The notes under the pieces: model-generated
Database searches by the model: none
Told to the model about the DNA's origin: nothing
What the model saw: only the letters and a program-made list of their open reading frames with translations
Shown here: piece after piece, positions 1 through 8,028 of the stretch
How positions within the stretch are numbered: the first letter of the stretch is position 1
Layout: each line of letters starts with the position of its first letter
Source: DASRFR01 sp035651455
GTDB lineage: Bacteria > Acidobacteriota > Terriglobia > Terriglobales > Acidobacteriaceae
NCBI GenBank assembly: GCA_035651455.1
Contig: DASRFR010000058.1
Location: forward strand, 651,847 to 715,846
Length of the DNA: 64,000 nucleotides
Reading direction: 5' to 3'
Translations under genes and position numbers: made by a program

Positions 1-1
1 G

Positions 2-1015
2 AACGAGACCTTGCTCTACAGTTTCAGCGGCGGCGCCGATGGTGGCAGCCCCCACTCTCCTCTCTTTCGTGACTCTGCGGGAAATTTGTACGGCACAACA
101 GTGACGGGCGGTATTGACGCGAAAAACTGCACCAGCACCGTTCAAGGCAGCGGTTGTGGCGTCGTGTTCAAACTTTCTCCGACGCAGAACCCACCTTGGA
201 CCGAGACTGTCGTGTACACCTTCACCGGTGGACAGGACGGCGGGAATCCCTACGCTGGTCTCGTGCGCGATCAATCCGGTAACCTCTATGGAACCGCTGT
301 GACCGGAGGATCGGGCGGTCACGGGACGGTGTACCGCCTGACTCCCACTGCCAATGGATGGCAGCAAAAAACTTTGCACAGCTTCGCCGGAAGTTCCGAC
401 GGAAACGAACCGTATGCGCCCGTAGTCCTTGACGCTCGCGGAAACCTGTACGGCACGACCTACGTTGGCGGCGCCGCGGGTTACGGCGTTGTTTACCGAC
501 TCTCGCGGCGGCAGTCTGGTTTCTGGGTTGAAAAGATCCTGCACACATTTGAAGGGCAGAGCGCCAACGATGGAGCACAGACTTTCTCGGGTGTCGTGCT
601 TGACAAGAACGGAAACATCTTTGGTACGACGCTTGGGGGTGGGAAGTTCGCTTATGGCACTGTCTTCGAACTGACGGCGGCAAACAATTTTGCCAGCACG
701 ATCCTGCATAGCTTCAACCTGAATGGCAGAGACGGAACTCTTCCCAACGGCGTGATCTTCGACCAAAGCGGAAACCTATGGGGCACCACGCAGGGAGCCG
801 GCGAGAATGATGGCAATGGCACCATTTTCAAGCTCACGCCAGGCAGCAATGGATGGACAGAGACCGTGATGTTCACCTTCCAGGGATCTAAGGACGGCAC
901 CTATCCAAACGACACACTGCTCATGGATGCTGCGGGGAATTTCTATGGTACGACGATATGGGGCGGAACTTTAGGGCCGACCAATGGAGGCGTTACATTC
1001 GAGTTCATCCCCTGA
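2..1015 (+). CDS. GloVer-type tandem-repeat protein, 5' end outside window
   Basis: The frame is open to the left edge, so the N-terminus (probably a signal peptide) is missing. The visible part, about 338 residues, is almost entirely repeats of roughly 53-58 residues. Each has a GNLYGTT-like core (GNLYGTTVTGG, GNLYGTAVTGG, GNLYGTTYVGG, GNIFGTTLGGG, GNLWGTTQGAG, GNFYGTTIWGG) followed by a VYRLTP/VFKLSP-like strand and a YSF(S/T)GG turn. This is the pattern of the choice-of-anchor tandem-repeat GloVer family, predicted beta-propeller-like extracellular proteins common in Acidobacteriota. Substrate and role are unknown. The repeats run to the stop with no C-terminal anchor visible. A second family member lies at 48213. 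Confidence 0.85.
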   Translation, partial: NETLLYSFSGGADGGSPHSPLFRDSAGNLYGTTVTGGIDAKNCTSTVQGSGCGVVFKLSPTQNPPWTETVVYTFTGGQDGGNPYAGLVRDQSGNLYGTAVTGGSGGHGTVYRLTPTANGWQQKTLHSFAGSSDGNEPYAPVVLDARGNLYGTTYVGGAAGYGVVYRLSRRQSGFWVEKILHTFEGQSANDGAQTFSGVVLDKNGNIFGTTLGGGKFAYGTVFELTAANNFASTILHSFNLNGRDGTLPNGVIFDQSGNLWGTTQGAGENDGNGTIFKLTPGSNGWTETVMFTFQGSKDGTYPNDTLLMDAAGNFYGTTIWGGTLGPTNGGVTFEFIP

Positions 1016-1245
1016 GCGCTGACTCGGGATGCTCGGTCCTCACGTGTGGACATCTCCAGAGTAAGGAGCGGGTTCATTCTAACTTCCAGCACGTGGCAGG
1101 CGATCAATTTTCCCGGCGCTTCATCCACTCTCGCGCTGCGACTTTACAATGCTGAGGATGCTGGAGACTATTATGACAGCAACGGCGTATAGCATGGCGT
1201 TTCTAACCGTCCAGAGCTGAATGCCGCCTATGCCGCATGGCGATG

Positions 1246-1666
1246 TTATTCGTCCCTTGACAGCACGGCGACACCACGCCAGCCCCAATACACCTTGTGG
1301 TATTGGATTAAGCCGTCGTCATTCAACTCGATGACTTCCACAAAATCCATTTGTTCACGCCAAGCGCGGATACTCGAACATCATCTTCTTCTTGCCATCG
1401 CTCAGATACCCGGTTCTGTGGTACTGACGAAGGGTTGGTTTGCGTTTCGCGACCATCTAGAAAAACGGCCGCATTTCCCCGTGCCCGCGACAGATGCCCT
1501 CCTCTTTGGCCATGAGATGGGGCATCAAAGGGCTCTCAATTACACCATCGCTGGCATAAAGCTGAAGCAATGCTTCCGCGTCATTCTCCGACAAAGCCTT
1601 GTCCCAGTCGTGGTAAATCCGCTCCATATTCGCTTTCAGCTTCTCAGTTGACGGACCGACGCTCAT
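1246..1666 (-). pseudogene. Broken NTF2/SnoaL-like protein gene
   Basis: Reading from an ATG at 1666 with a good GAGGAGGG ribosome-binding site gives MSVGPSTEKL and a typical NTF2-like start (YHDWDKALSENDAEALLQLY, then SDGVIESP). The frame meets TAG at 1457-1459 exactly where a sense codon is expected, after RPFF, and homology-like sequence resumes at once in the same frame (MVAKRKPTLRQYHRTGYLSD). A second lesion, a frameshift around 1358-1375, moves the rest (WREQMDFVEV, QYHKVYWGWRG) to another frame that ends with TAA at 1246-1248. The family is a small cone-fold domain often annotated as ester cyclase or steroid isomerase-like. Two independent lesions make this a pseudogene unless the sequence is wrong. 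Confidence 0.75.
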
Positions 1667-1778
1667 GCTCCCTCCTCTTCTTGTCGAGTCATTTCTTCGA
1701 TGCTTATGCACGTCGCGGGGTCAATTGAAAGTTTGGCTGGATGCAACGGACTCGAACTGTGCTCGCTCACGCTACGCT

Positions 1779-2159
1779 CTAAGCGGACTTGGCATGGCAT
1801 CGCTCGACCGCTTCGACCAGCGCGGCAAAGTTATGTTCGAGCAAATGCTCTGATTTCTCAAAATACCGCGCTGCTCCGGCACTGAGGAGTTTGTCCTCAT
1901 TTTTCTGTGAGAGTCCGCTAAGCACAAAGATTGGAATCTGTTTTGTCGATGCGTCTTTTTTCAGCGCCGAAAGCACCTCCGTTCCCGGCATGACAGGCAG
2001 CATCATGTCCAGCAAGATCAAGTCGGGCAGATTTTGACGGGCAACGCTCAGACCTTCCTTCCCGTCTGCCGCGAGCAGCACCTCATGGCCTGCATGAACC
2101 AGGGCTCTCTTCATGCCCGCCTGCAACATTCTGCTGTCCTCGACAATAAGGATTTTCAT
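1779..2159 (-). CDS. Single-domain response regulator (CheY-like receiver)
   Basis: The 126-residue protein is one receiver domain and nothing else. It has the acidic pair in ILIVEDS at the N-terminus, the phospho-acceptor Asp in LILLDMMLP near residue 52, a Ser switch residue in FVLSGLS and the conserved Lys in RYFEKSE. The start at 2159 is chosen because the receiver fold begins there; the frame is open for another 92 codons upstream, but that stretch has no domain and unlike composition. Such stand-alone receivers relay phosphate from a histidine kinase to another protein. No kinase is nearby, so the partner is unknown. Confidence 0.85.
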   Translation of the reverse strand: MKILIVEDSRMLQAGMKRALVHAGHEVLLAADGKEGLSVARQNLPDLILLDMMLPVMPGTEVLSALKKDASTKQIPIFVLSGLSQKNEDKLLSAGAARYFEKSEHLLEHNFAALVEAVERCHAKSA

Positions 2160-2505
2160 CGCTCCCGCTCCCGAGAGAGATTTGGCTGTCACTCCGAAAC
2201 TGATGCTGGGACAATGCGCCTGCAGGTTTGGTGATAGGCATGTCGCCGTCCCCTCCGCCTGAATTCGGGAGAACACGGAGCACACATCCAACCAACAGCA
2301 CACCCTGGTAGGACTATCGGCGCGAGGGGTGATTGGAATTAGGAATTTAGGACTTCGGTAACATAGCAGCGCTGCCCGCTTTCGGTCAGGCTCGCGCATT
2401 GCACGTGGCGCCAGGGGCAACGCACAACCGCGCATTCACCTCATAGCGGAATGCCAAATTGCTTCGATCGCAGTCACCTGCTGAGCGCGAACGCGGAGGA
2501 TCCTG
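2160..2505. other. Intergenic region, 346 bp, between divergent genes
   Basis: It separates the receiver gene (minus) from the DMT transporter (plus) and must carry both promoters. I see no convincing -35/-10 pair, no RNA fold and no ORF with a ribosome-binding site. Only the GGAGGA Shine-Dalgarno of the transporter at about 2495-2500 is clear. Confidence 0.5.
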
Positions 2506-3441
2506 GTGCATTTCCAATTCCTGCATAACGGGATCTTTGTCGCCATCATTGCCCACTCGTTGATTGGTATATCCCTGGTCTGGGACAAGGTTCTCCTTAA
2601 GCGCCCTGAAACCAGGAATTTATTGTCGTATGTATTTTGGCTCGGCTTCATCAGTATCTTCGGACTGGCGCTGATTCCCTTCGGCTTTCACATGCCCAGT
2701 TGGGGCCTAGCCGCCTTGGCGTTCTGGACGGGCGTCATTCACCTTGCTGCTAACTATTTTTACTACGCTGCATTGAAGGCCGGTGAAGCATCGCAAACGC
2801 TGGCAATTATGGGCGGATTCTCCCCTATCGCGACCGCACTGATTGCCATTCCGCTGCTCAAAAACCCGCTCGGAGCCGGCATGTTGCCGGGCTTCATTCT
2901 GCTCGTGCTCGGCGGCTTCGTAATGTTCGGCTCTGAGCGGCTCGATTTGCGCCGGGTTTTGCCATACGTGCTGCTGGCTTCGGGAACTTTCGGCTTAGTC
3001 AATGTTCTTCAGAAGGTCGTGTTTGATCGCACCAACTTCGTCAGCGGCTACGTGTTCTTCACCCTTGGCACATTCGCCGGCGCAGTGGGACTCTTGCTGC
3101 GGAAGTCATGGCGGGAGCAAATCTTTGAAAACTCTGAGAAGGCGGAGCCTAGCAGCCGCTTTTGGTATTTCGTTAACCGCTTTATGTCAGGGGTTGGCTC
3201 TTTCCTGCTCTTTTATGCCATTAGCCGCACGAGCCCGGCGATCGTGGAAGGAATTACGGGGCTCCGCTACGTCTTCATTTTTCTCGGTGCGTATGGGATC
3301 ACTAAAATCCGGCCTGCGTGGCTGCAGGAGAACTTTCGCGGAGTGGTGCTGGCGGGCAAAGCCATCGCAACCATCATGGTTGTGCTGGGATTGATCTTGG
3401 TCGGCATCAAAAGTGGCGGGCAGACAGGAGGGCCCGGCTAA
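2506..3441 (+). CDS. DMT-superfamily transporter (EamA domains)
   Basis: The 311-residue inner-membrane protein has about ten hydrophobic segments arranged as two EamA-like halves. The first half runs to about residue 145 (GGFSPIATALIAIPLLKNP is the typical end of an EamA unit) and the second from about 150 to 305. The GTG start is supported by GGAGGA five bases upstream. EamA proteins export or import small metabolites, and the substrate cannot be read from sequence. It stands alone; two half-size EamA genes on the opposite strand follow at 3508-4313 and belong to the same superfamily. Confidence 0.8.
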   Translation: MHFQFLHNGIFVAIIAHSLIGISLVWDKVLLKRPETRNLLSYVFWLGFISIFGLALIPFGFHMPSWGLAALAFWTGVIHLAANYFYYAALKAGEASQTLAIMGGFSPIATALIAIPLLKNPLGAGMLPGFILLVLGGFVMFGSERLDLRRVLPYVLLASGTFGLVNVLQKVVFDRTNFVSGYVFFTLGTFAGAVGLLLRKSWREQIFENSEKAEPSSRFWYFVNRFMSGVGSFLLFYAISRTSPAIVEGITGLRYVFIFLGAYGITKIRPAWLQENFRGVVLAGKAIATIMVVLGLILVGIKSGGQTGGPG

Positions 3442-3507
3442 TCGGCCCTGCCCTGCGCTCACTGCCCACTTTGTCATCCTGAGCGCAGCGCGTGTCACTC
3501 CTCAATT

Positions 3508-3870
3508 TCACCACCGCAGAAGCAATACCCCGCAGGCTACCAGGCTGGCCGCAGCCCAGCGCCGCCCGCGAACGTCCTCCCGCAGAACATATTTCGCAAG
3601 CAGCGTTTCCAGCAGGTAGCTGACCGCCGTAGCCGGAACCGCAAAACTCACGCTCGCGATCGACAGCAGCGAGAGCATCGCCAGGAAACCCACAATCAGG
3701 GCGGCAATCCCTCCCAGCACGAATGGGTTGCGCAGGACCGTGGGCAGCAACATCAGCAGCGACCAGGGACGGAGGTCCCGCACCGGGCCCATCCGCTTCA
3801 TGCCCGCAGTATTCAGAACATCGCCGACGGTGTTGCAGGCGGCAATGATTGCAACCAGAATCCATTTCAT
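3508..3870 (-). CDS. Half-size EamA/SMR-like transporter subunit
   Basis: The 120-residue protein has four predicted membrane helices. It begins with MKWILVAIIAACNTVGDVLN and ends with GRRWAAASLVACGVLLLRW, the layout of one EamA unit or a small-multidrug-resistance subunit. The ATG at 3870 overlaps the stop of the upstream gene by four bases (ATGA), so the two are probably translationally coupled. Known relatives of this size work as dimers. With the adjacent, different half-transporter at 3867-4313 a heterodimer is likely (inference). Substrate unknown. Confidence 0.75.
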   Translation of the reverse strand: MKWILVAIIAACNTVGDVLNTAGMKRMGPVRDLRPWSLLMLLPTVLRNPFVLGGIAALIVGFLAMLSLLSIASVSFAVPATAVSYLLETLLAKYVLREDVRGRRWAAASLVACGVLLLRW

Positions 3871-4313
3871 TCTAAGTTCTCCGTCAACTCCCCGGTTGTG
3901 CGAGGTGGCGTTTCTTCCGCAAGCACTACGCCCAACGTGATAACACTGATCCCCAGCCAGCGTTCCCATGAAATGTGATCTCCCAACAGAAAGTGTCCGG
4001 CCAGGGCGATGAGTACATTGGAACTGGCGGTCACGGGCAAGACGAAGCTGAGGTCGGCGAGACTAAGCAGAGCCAGTTCGCTGGCCATCCAGATTGCCAG
4101 AACGCAAATCCCGACGATCACCCACACGTTTGCCAGAGCATGCAGATAGTCGAGCATGGATACAGAAGAAATCCTGCCCACTTGATGCATGCCTTCACTT
4201 AAGGAAATATTGCCGACCACATTGCTGAGTACGACGATCAGTGTCAGCAATTGCGTTCTGAAAGTAAATTTGGGTGCCTTCTGTCGACTAGGCACCAATA
4301 AAGACCCGCTCAA
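3867..4313 (-). CDS. Half-size EamA/SMR-like transporter subunit, partner of the 3508 gene
   Basis: The 148-residue protein has four hydrophobic segments in one EamA-like unit (VVLSNVVGNISLSEGMHQVG, WVIVGICVLAIWMASELALL, LSFVLPVTASSNVLIALAG, WLGISVITLGVVLAEE). It overlaps the downstream half-transporter by ATGA and the upstream DUF2393-like gene by TTGA. The TTG start at 4313 fits the overlap but has no clear Shine-Dalgarno, so translation may depend on coupling or begin slightly further in. The TASSN motif near the third helix differs from the TAVSY of its neighbour, so the pair is not a recent duplication. Confidence 0.72.
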   Translation of the reverse strand: MSGSLLVPSRQKAPKFTFRTQLLTLIVVLSNVVGNISLSEGMHQVGRISSVSMLDYLHALANVWVIVGICVLAIWMASELALLSLADLSFVLPVTASSNVLIALAGHFLLGDHISWERWLGISVITLGVVLAEETPPRTTGELTENLE

Positions 4314-4888
4314 GGTGTGGTGCCCGTGACTGTTGTGATCTTCAGCCCTGGAACTTCCTTATTCCAACCCGCTGGATAGTGCTCAAAGTAGATTCGAAAC
4401 ATCCTGGATTGATTCGGCTTGATGGGCGCCTTGGTCAAATCCTGCGGAGTCGGATCGTTGGGATTCGCCAATCCCTCCACCGGGCGAGTCTGCGTATCTA
4501 GAACCTGGCCGTTGTTTCCCAGAAATGTGGCTTGCAGCTGAACTCCAGTGATATCGGTGCTGCCATTATTATGGATGTTCCCCGTCAGGTACAAGGAATT
4601 GCCCACTGGAGCGTGCTCCACTGCCAGATTCGTAAGCTGAATCTGGTTGCCCGTAGGCTGTTGCGGTACCTGGGCAGCGCTGGGCGGCGGCAGTCGATGC
4701 GGGGTCCGCGGCAGCCAGTAGATCAGTGCAGCCAGAATCGCTGCCGCGGCCACAATCGCGAGCACGGGCCACGGAAATTCCCGCCGCGGCGAACCCGGAG
4801 AATCAGTACGGATGTCGCGTACATTGTCGCGACCTTGAAAACGTTGTGAAGGCCTCCTCGGATCTGGGTATTGGGGATTGGTCGCCAT
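4310..4888 (-). CDS. Membrane-anchored DUF2393/FxLYD-like protein
   Basis: The 192-residue protein has a basic, disordered cytoplasmic N-terminus (about 1-38), one membrane helix (WPVLAIVAAAAILAALIYWL, about 40-59) and an extracytoplasmic beta domain. The beta domain contains NSLYLTGNIHNNGSTDITGV, LGNNGQVLDTQTRPV and PNQSRMFRIYFEHYP, a layout typical of DUF2393/FxLYD immunoglobulin-like domains. It is the first gene of a three-gene overlapping operon with the two half-transporters. It may be an envelope accessory protein for that transporter pair, which is inference from gene order only. Confidence 0.65.
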   Translation of the reverse strand: MATNPQYPDPRRPSQRFQGRDNVRDIRTDSPGSPRREFPWPVLAIVAAAAILAALIYWLPRTPHRLPPPSAAQVPQQPTGNQIQLTNLAVEHAPVGNSLYLTGNIHNNGSTDITGVQLQATFLGNNGQVLDTQTRPVEGLANPNDPTPQDLTKAPIKPNQSRMFRIYFEHYPAGWNKEVPGLKITTVTGTTP

Positions 4889-5158
4889 GTTGATGTCCCT
4901 TTCCTTCGCCGCTGGTCACCATTGAAGCTAATGAGCGGCCGCTACAAAGAATTCATACTCCTGCATACACATACACGGTGTTTTGAAGATTCCATGTTCG
5001 GAGGGGTTTTCCGCAATTGAAAAAGAACGGCGATCGTGGATGCTGGACAAGGAAGCGAAAGTATGAAAACGAGTCTTTGAATCCATAGCTTGCGTACTCT
5101 GTTTCTTATCGTCCTTACTCTGCATCCAAAACAGTACGCCTGGCAGAGGGAGGTTTCT

Positions 5159-6310
5159 GTGCGCTCGCAGATCAAACTCGGCCGTATCGGCGGCATCGAA
5201 ATCGGCCTGCACTACAGCTGGTTTCTGATCGCTGTGCTCATTGCGCTCTCCCTTTCCGATCACTTTCACAGCGTCAGTCCCGGATGGAACCAGGTGCTGG
5301 TCTGGACTGCGGCCATTATCACGGCTGTGCTGTTTTTCGTAGCCCTCCTGTTGCATGAGCTGGCACACTCGCTCGTAGCCAAATCGCGAGGTCTGCGCGT
5401 ACGCGCCATAACCCTGTTCGCGCTCGGTGGTGTTTCGCAAATTGAATCCGAGGCCTCGGATGCCAAGTCCGAATTTTGGATCGCCATCGTGGGGCCGCTC
5501 ACCAGCGTGATCATCGGGATCGCGTGCATGCTGCTCGTCCGCGCTGCCGGATGGCACGCCGGCACCGAGCCCTCCACTCCCTGGAGCGCCGTCCTGCTCT
5601 GGCTCGGATACATCAATGTCGCGCTTGCCGGCTTCAACATGGTTCCCGGCTATCCGCTGGATGGCGGTCGGGTACTACGCGCAATCATCTGGTGGGTTAC
5701 GGGAAATGCTGAACGTTCCACACGCGCCGCGGCCAGGGTCGGACAGGTGGTCGCGTTGCTGTTCATCCTTCTTGGTCTGTTCCGTTTCTTTGTGGGCGCG
5801 AATTTTGGCGGCCTATGGCTCGCCTTTATCGGCTGGTTCCTGCTGGATGCCGCCCGCAGCAGTCAGATCCAGGTTGGACTGCTCTCTAGTCTTCGCGATC
5901 GCCGTGTCGCCGATATCATGCAACGCGATTGCACCCGCGTGCAGGGCTACCTGAGTATCCGCGATTTTGTGGACCAATATGTTGTGCACAGCGGCAGCCG
6001 CTGCTTTCTGGTCATGCAAGGCGACCAGGTAGTCGGCGTCGTCACTCCCAATGAGACTAGAACGGTGAACCGTGAGGACTGGGAGCAGACCAGCCTGCAA
6101 AGCATCATGCGGCCTCTTCAGGATTTTCCCGCGGTTACACCGGATATGCCGGCCGTCAAAGCCCTGGAGATGCTGAGCCGCGAAAACATCAGCCAGTTGC
6201 TGGTGGTGTCCGAGGGAAAAGTGCAAGGCATTTTTTCTCGTGGACAGGTACTTCGTTTCTTGCAGATTCACGCAGGAATCGGAGGGGAGCCGCGGGATTT
6301 GGCTGCCTAG
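5159..6310 (+). CDS. Site-2 protease family (M50) metalloprotease with CBS pair
   Basis: An intramembrane zinc protease of about 383 residues. The first zinc motif is HELAHS in LLHELAHSLVAK, and the second is in NMVPGYPLDGGRVLRA, where the Asp completes the site. Several membrane helices surround them. The C-terminal third carries two CBS-like repeats (IMQRDCTRVQGYLSIRDF and IMRPLQDFPAVTPDMPAVKA), which in this subfamily bind adenine nucleotides. I start at GTG 5159, which has GGGAGG seven bases before it. The frame is open 23 codons further upstream, but no ribosome-binding site is visible there. Its substrate is unknown. Confidence 0.9.
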   Translation: MRSQIKLGRIGGIEIGLHYSWFLIAVLIALSLSDHFHSVSPGWNQVLVWTAAIITAVLFFVALLLHELAHSLVAKSRGLRVRAITLFALGGVSQIESEASDAKSEFWIAIVGPLTSVIIGIACMLLVRAAGWHAGTEPSTPWSAVLLWLGYINVALAGFNMVPGYPLDGGRVLRAIIWWVTGNAERSTRAAARVGQVVALLFILLGLFRFFVGANFGGLWLAFIGWFLLDAARSSQIQVGLLSSLRDRRVADIMQRDCTRVQGYLSIRDFVDQYVVHSGSRCFLVMQGDQVVGVVTPNETRTVNREDWEQTSLQSIMRPLQDFPAVTPDMPAVKALEMLSRENISQLLVVSEGKVQGIFSRGQVLRFLQIHAGIGGEPRDLAA

Positions 6311-6433
6311 GCGCCCCTTAACACCAGAAACTCTCATCGCAGGCCAACCCATAAGAAAGCCCGCGAATCTACTTCTGGTCTGCAGCAGCGGCGGTTCCGC
6401 TGCGTAAGGCTCTGCCGCTCAGGAGATCTCGCA

Positions 6434-6781
6434 ATGAAGCTTTCTTGCCTGTCGTTATCGCTCGTCTTTTTGGTCGCGCCCTTGCTTCTTGCTCAGGAGC
6501 AGCAACCGCCCAACCCGACTACCGCGCCCGCGGTCACGCACAAGATGTCTTCCAAGGAAAAGCGGAACACTGCGACGGCGCATGGCGCAACTGTCGATCT
6601 GAATACAGCCAGCAAAGAAGATATCGCGGCCCTGCCGGGGGTTGGCCCCGATTACGCGCAGAAGATCATCGACGGGCGTCCTTACAGTTCAAAGCAGGAC
6701 CTGATGAAGAAGAAGATCCTTCCGCAGTGGACCTACGACAATATTGAAAACAACATCACTGCCAGCGCTCCCGGCAGATAG
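6434..6781 (+). CDS. Secreted helix-hairpin-helix protein (ComEA-like domain)
   Basis: The 115-residue protein starts with a signal peptide (MKLSCLSLSLVFLVAPLLLA, cleavage near AQE) and a Pro-rich linker. It ends in a helix-hairpin-helix unit: VDLNTASKEDIAALPGVGP then YAQKIIDGRPYSSKQDL, the hallmark of ComEA-type DNA-binding domains. AGGAGA lies seven bases before the ATG. There is no membrane anchor as in true ComEA, so a role in DNA uptake is possible but not shown. No other competence gene is nearby. Confidence 0.8.
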   Translation: MKLSCLSLSLVFLVAPLLLAQEQQPPNPTTAPAVTHKMSSKEKRNTATAHGATVDLNTASKEDIAALPGVGPDYAQKIIDGRPYSSKQDLMKKKILPQWTYDNIENNITASAPGR

Positions 6782-6844
6782 GCAGCTACAAAGCGGCGGG
6801 GTCTACGTCGCCGACGCGGCTGTCTTCTCCTGTGAACAACTGTG

Positions 6845-7201
6845 TTATAGGTCCCATGAGTACGGCGCAGGCCGGCGCCTCTCTTTTCTAGACTTCCGCA
6901 TTTCCGCCTGCTGATGAGTCAAGAGTTTCAACGGAGAGCGTGCTTTGCCCGTGCATGGCAGGACAAATCCGGCTTCGCGGTCTTCCGGAAAATACACCAG
7001 TGAGTCGGATTGATCCACTTCCCCGTCGCCTATCAGTTTGGCGGCACAGGTCAGGCAGTAGCCCTGGTGGCACATGGCGGGAAGAACAATGCCCTCGGCG
7101 AACGCGGCGTCCCAGATGTGCTCTTCCCTGCTCACCTGGATCACTCGTTCTCCCTCCGGCATGATCAACTCGACCGGGAATGCCTGGGGTTCTTGGGACA
7201 T
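6845..7201 (-). CDS. Plant-type 2Fe-2S ferredoxin
   Basis: The 118-residue protein has the [2Fe-2S] ligand spacing C-x4-C-x2-C-x30-C: MCHQGYCLTC near residues 41-50 and LPC near 83. The beta-grasp flanks are also seen (VELIMPEGERVIQVSREEHI, DSLVYFPEDREAGFVLPC). The start at 7201 is inferred from the fold. It lies 61 bp behind the DPS-like ferritin gene on the same strand, so the two are probably one transcript. A ferredoxin beside a ferritin could supply electrons for iron release, as Bfd does for bacterioferritin. That link is inference. Confidence 0.85.
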   Translation of the reverse strand: MSQEPQAFPVELIMPEGERVIQVSREEHIWDAAFAEGIVLPAMCHQGYCLTCAAKLIGDGEVDQSDSLVYFPEDREAGFVLPCTGKARSPLKLLTHQQAEMRKSRKERRRPAPYSWDL

Positions 7202-7262
7202 AAAGGCCACGCTAGTCCTGCCTGGCGTGAAAGCCAAGCAGGACGACTCGTGAACTAGTTTC

Positions 7263-7883
7263 CTACGGATTGTAGAACCCGGCGTTCTTGCTGTAGGGTG
7301 CGTGTCCAGGCTCGCCCCGACGGAAGTGTCCGGACGGAATGCTCTTGCCGTCGCGTTCGTGCGCCAGCAGTTCGATGAACCACGCCTCGTGCTCGATTTC
7401 CTCGTTGAGGATGCGCGACGCCATGTCATAGGTACGCGGGTCCTTGCCGAAAGTCATGTCGCAGATTTCAATCCAGCTGCGGATGGCGCAACGTTCCGAT
7501 TCTAGAAGCAAGGTGAGGATGTTGACCGCTGTCGGTGGGTCGGGCAACTTGGCGGCACGGCATCCCGCCTGATCGTGAAAAGCGGGCAGATCGTTCGGCA
7601 ATTCACCGCCCAGTTCGTAAATTCGGGGCACGATCAGCTCCCAGTGAGCCCGATCTTCAAGCCGTGCATCCTCGCAGATCTCTTTGTAATCTTCGTGTCC
7701 CGCCAGGTGCATGCGGAGAATCGTGTAGTAGTAATAGGTGCTGGCAAATTCCGCGGCTGCATTGGCGATGAGCATCTTGATCAGCTTCTCGACATCGACG
7801 CCTCGAGCGCGAATCACTTCCACTCCCACCCGCTGGGTCACATCGCCAGCCTTCACAACCGGGACATTTATCTTGTCAGGCAT
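7263..7883 (-). CDS. DPS-like ferritin (DpsL-type, ferritin-like fold)
   Basis: The 206-residue protein has the four-helix ferritin fold with carboxylate/His ligand motifs on its helices: AAAEFASTYYYYTILRMHL, ARLEDRAHWELIVPRIYELG, LLLESERCAIRSWIEICDM and ILNEEIEHEAWFIELL. Two cysteines in ERCAIRSWIEIC and one in the preceding helix (EICEDARLED) recall the conserved cysteines of archaeal DPS-like thioferritins; this comparison is from memory. The ATG at 7883 follows a strong GAGGAGG. Members oxidise and store iron and consume hydrogen peroxide. The divergent oxyR and the shared upstream region suggest induction by peroxide. Confidence 0.8.
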   Translation of the reverse strand: MPDKINVPVVKAGDVTQRVGVEVIRARGVDVEKLIKMLIANAAAEFASTYYYYTILRMHLAGHEDYKEICEDARLEDRAHWELIVPRIYELGGELPNDLPAFHDQAGCRAAKLPDPPTAVNILTLLLESERCAIRSWIEICDMTFGKDPRTYDMASRILNEEIEHEAWFIELLAHERDGKSIPSGHFRRGEPGHAPYSKNAGFYNP

Positions 7884-7935
7884 GAAACCTCCTCTTTGGA
7901 CTCTCAATATAGCGTCCACGATCGGTATAGGTCTA

Positions 7936-7972
7936 AGATATAGTTTCTATCGCAAGCATAGGATTTTCCTCT
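7936..7972. promoter_or_regulatory. Candidate OxyR operator between dpsL-like gene and oxyR
   Basis: The OxyR consensus is four tetranucleotides, ATAG-N7-CTAT-N7-ATAG-N7-CTAT. Here CTAT (7947-7950), exactly seven bases, then ATAG (7958-7961) form a perfect core. Seven bases further on comes CTCT (7969-7972), 3 of 4 matching; the outer left quarter (7936-7939, AGAT) matches 2 of 4. The site lies 53 bp before the ferritin ATG and 56 bp before the oxyR ATG, in the divergent gap, which suits control of both genes. Confidence 0.5.
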
Positions 7973-8028
7973 GAGAACGTTCGCACGGCTTGGTTCACCG
8001 CAGCGTGCTGGGGGACAGCAATTCTGAT

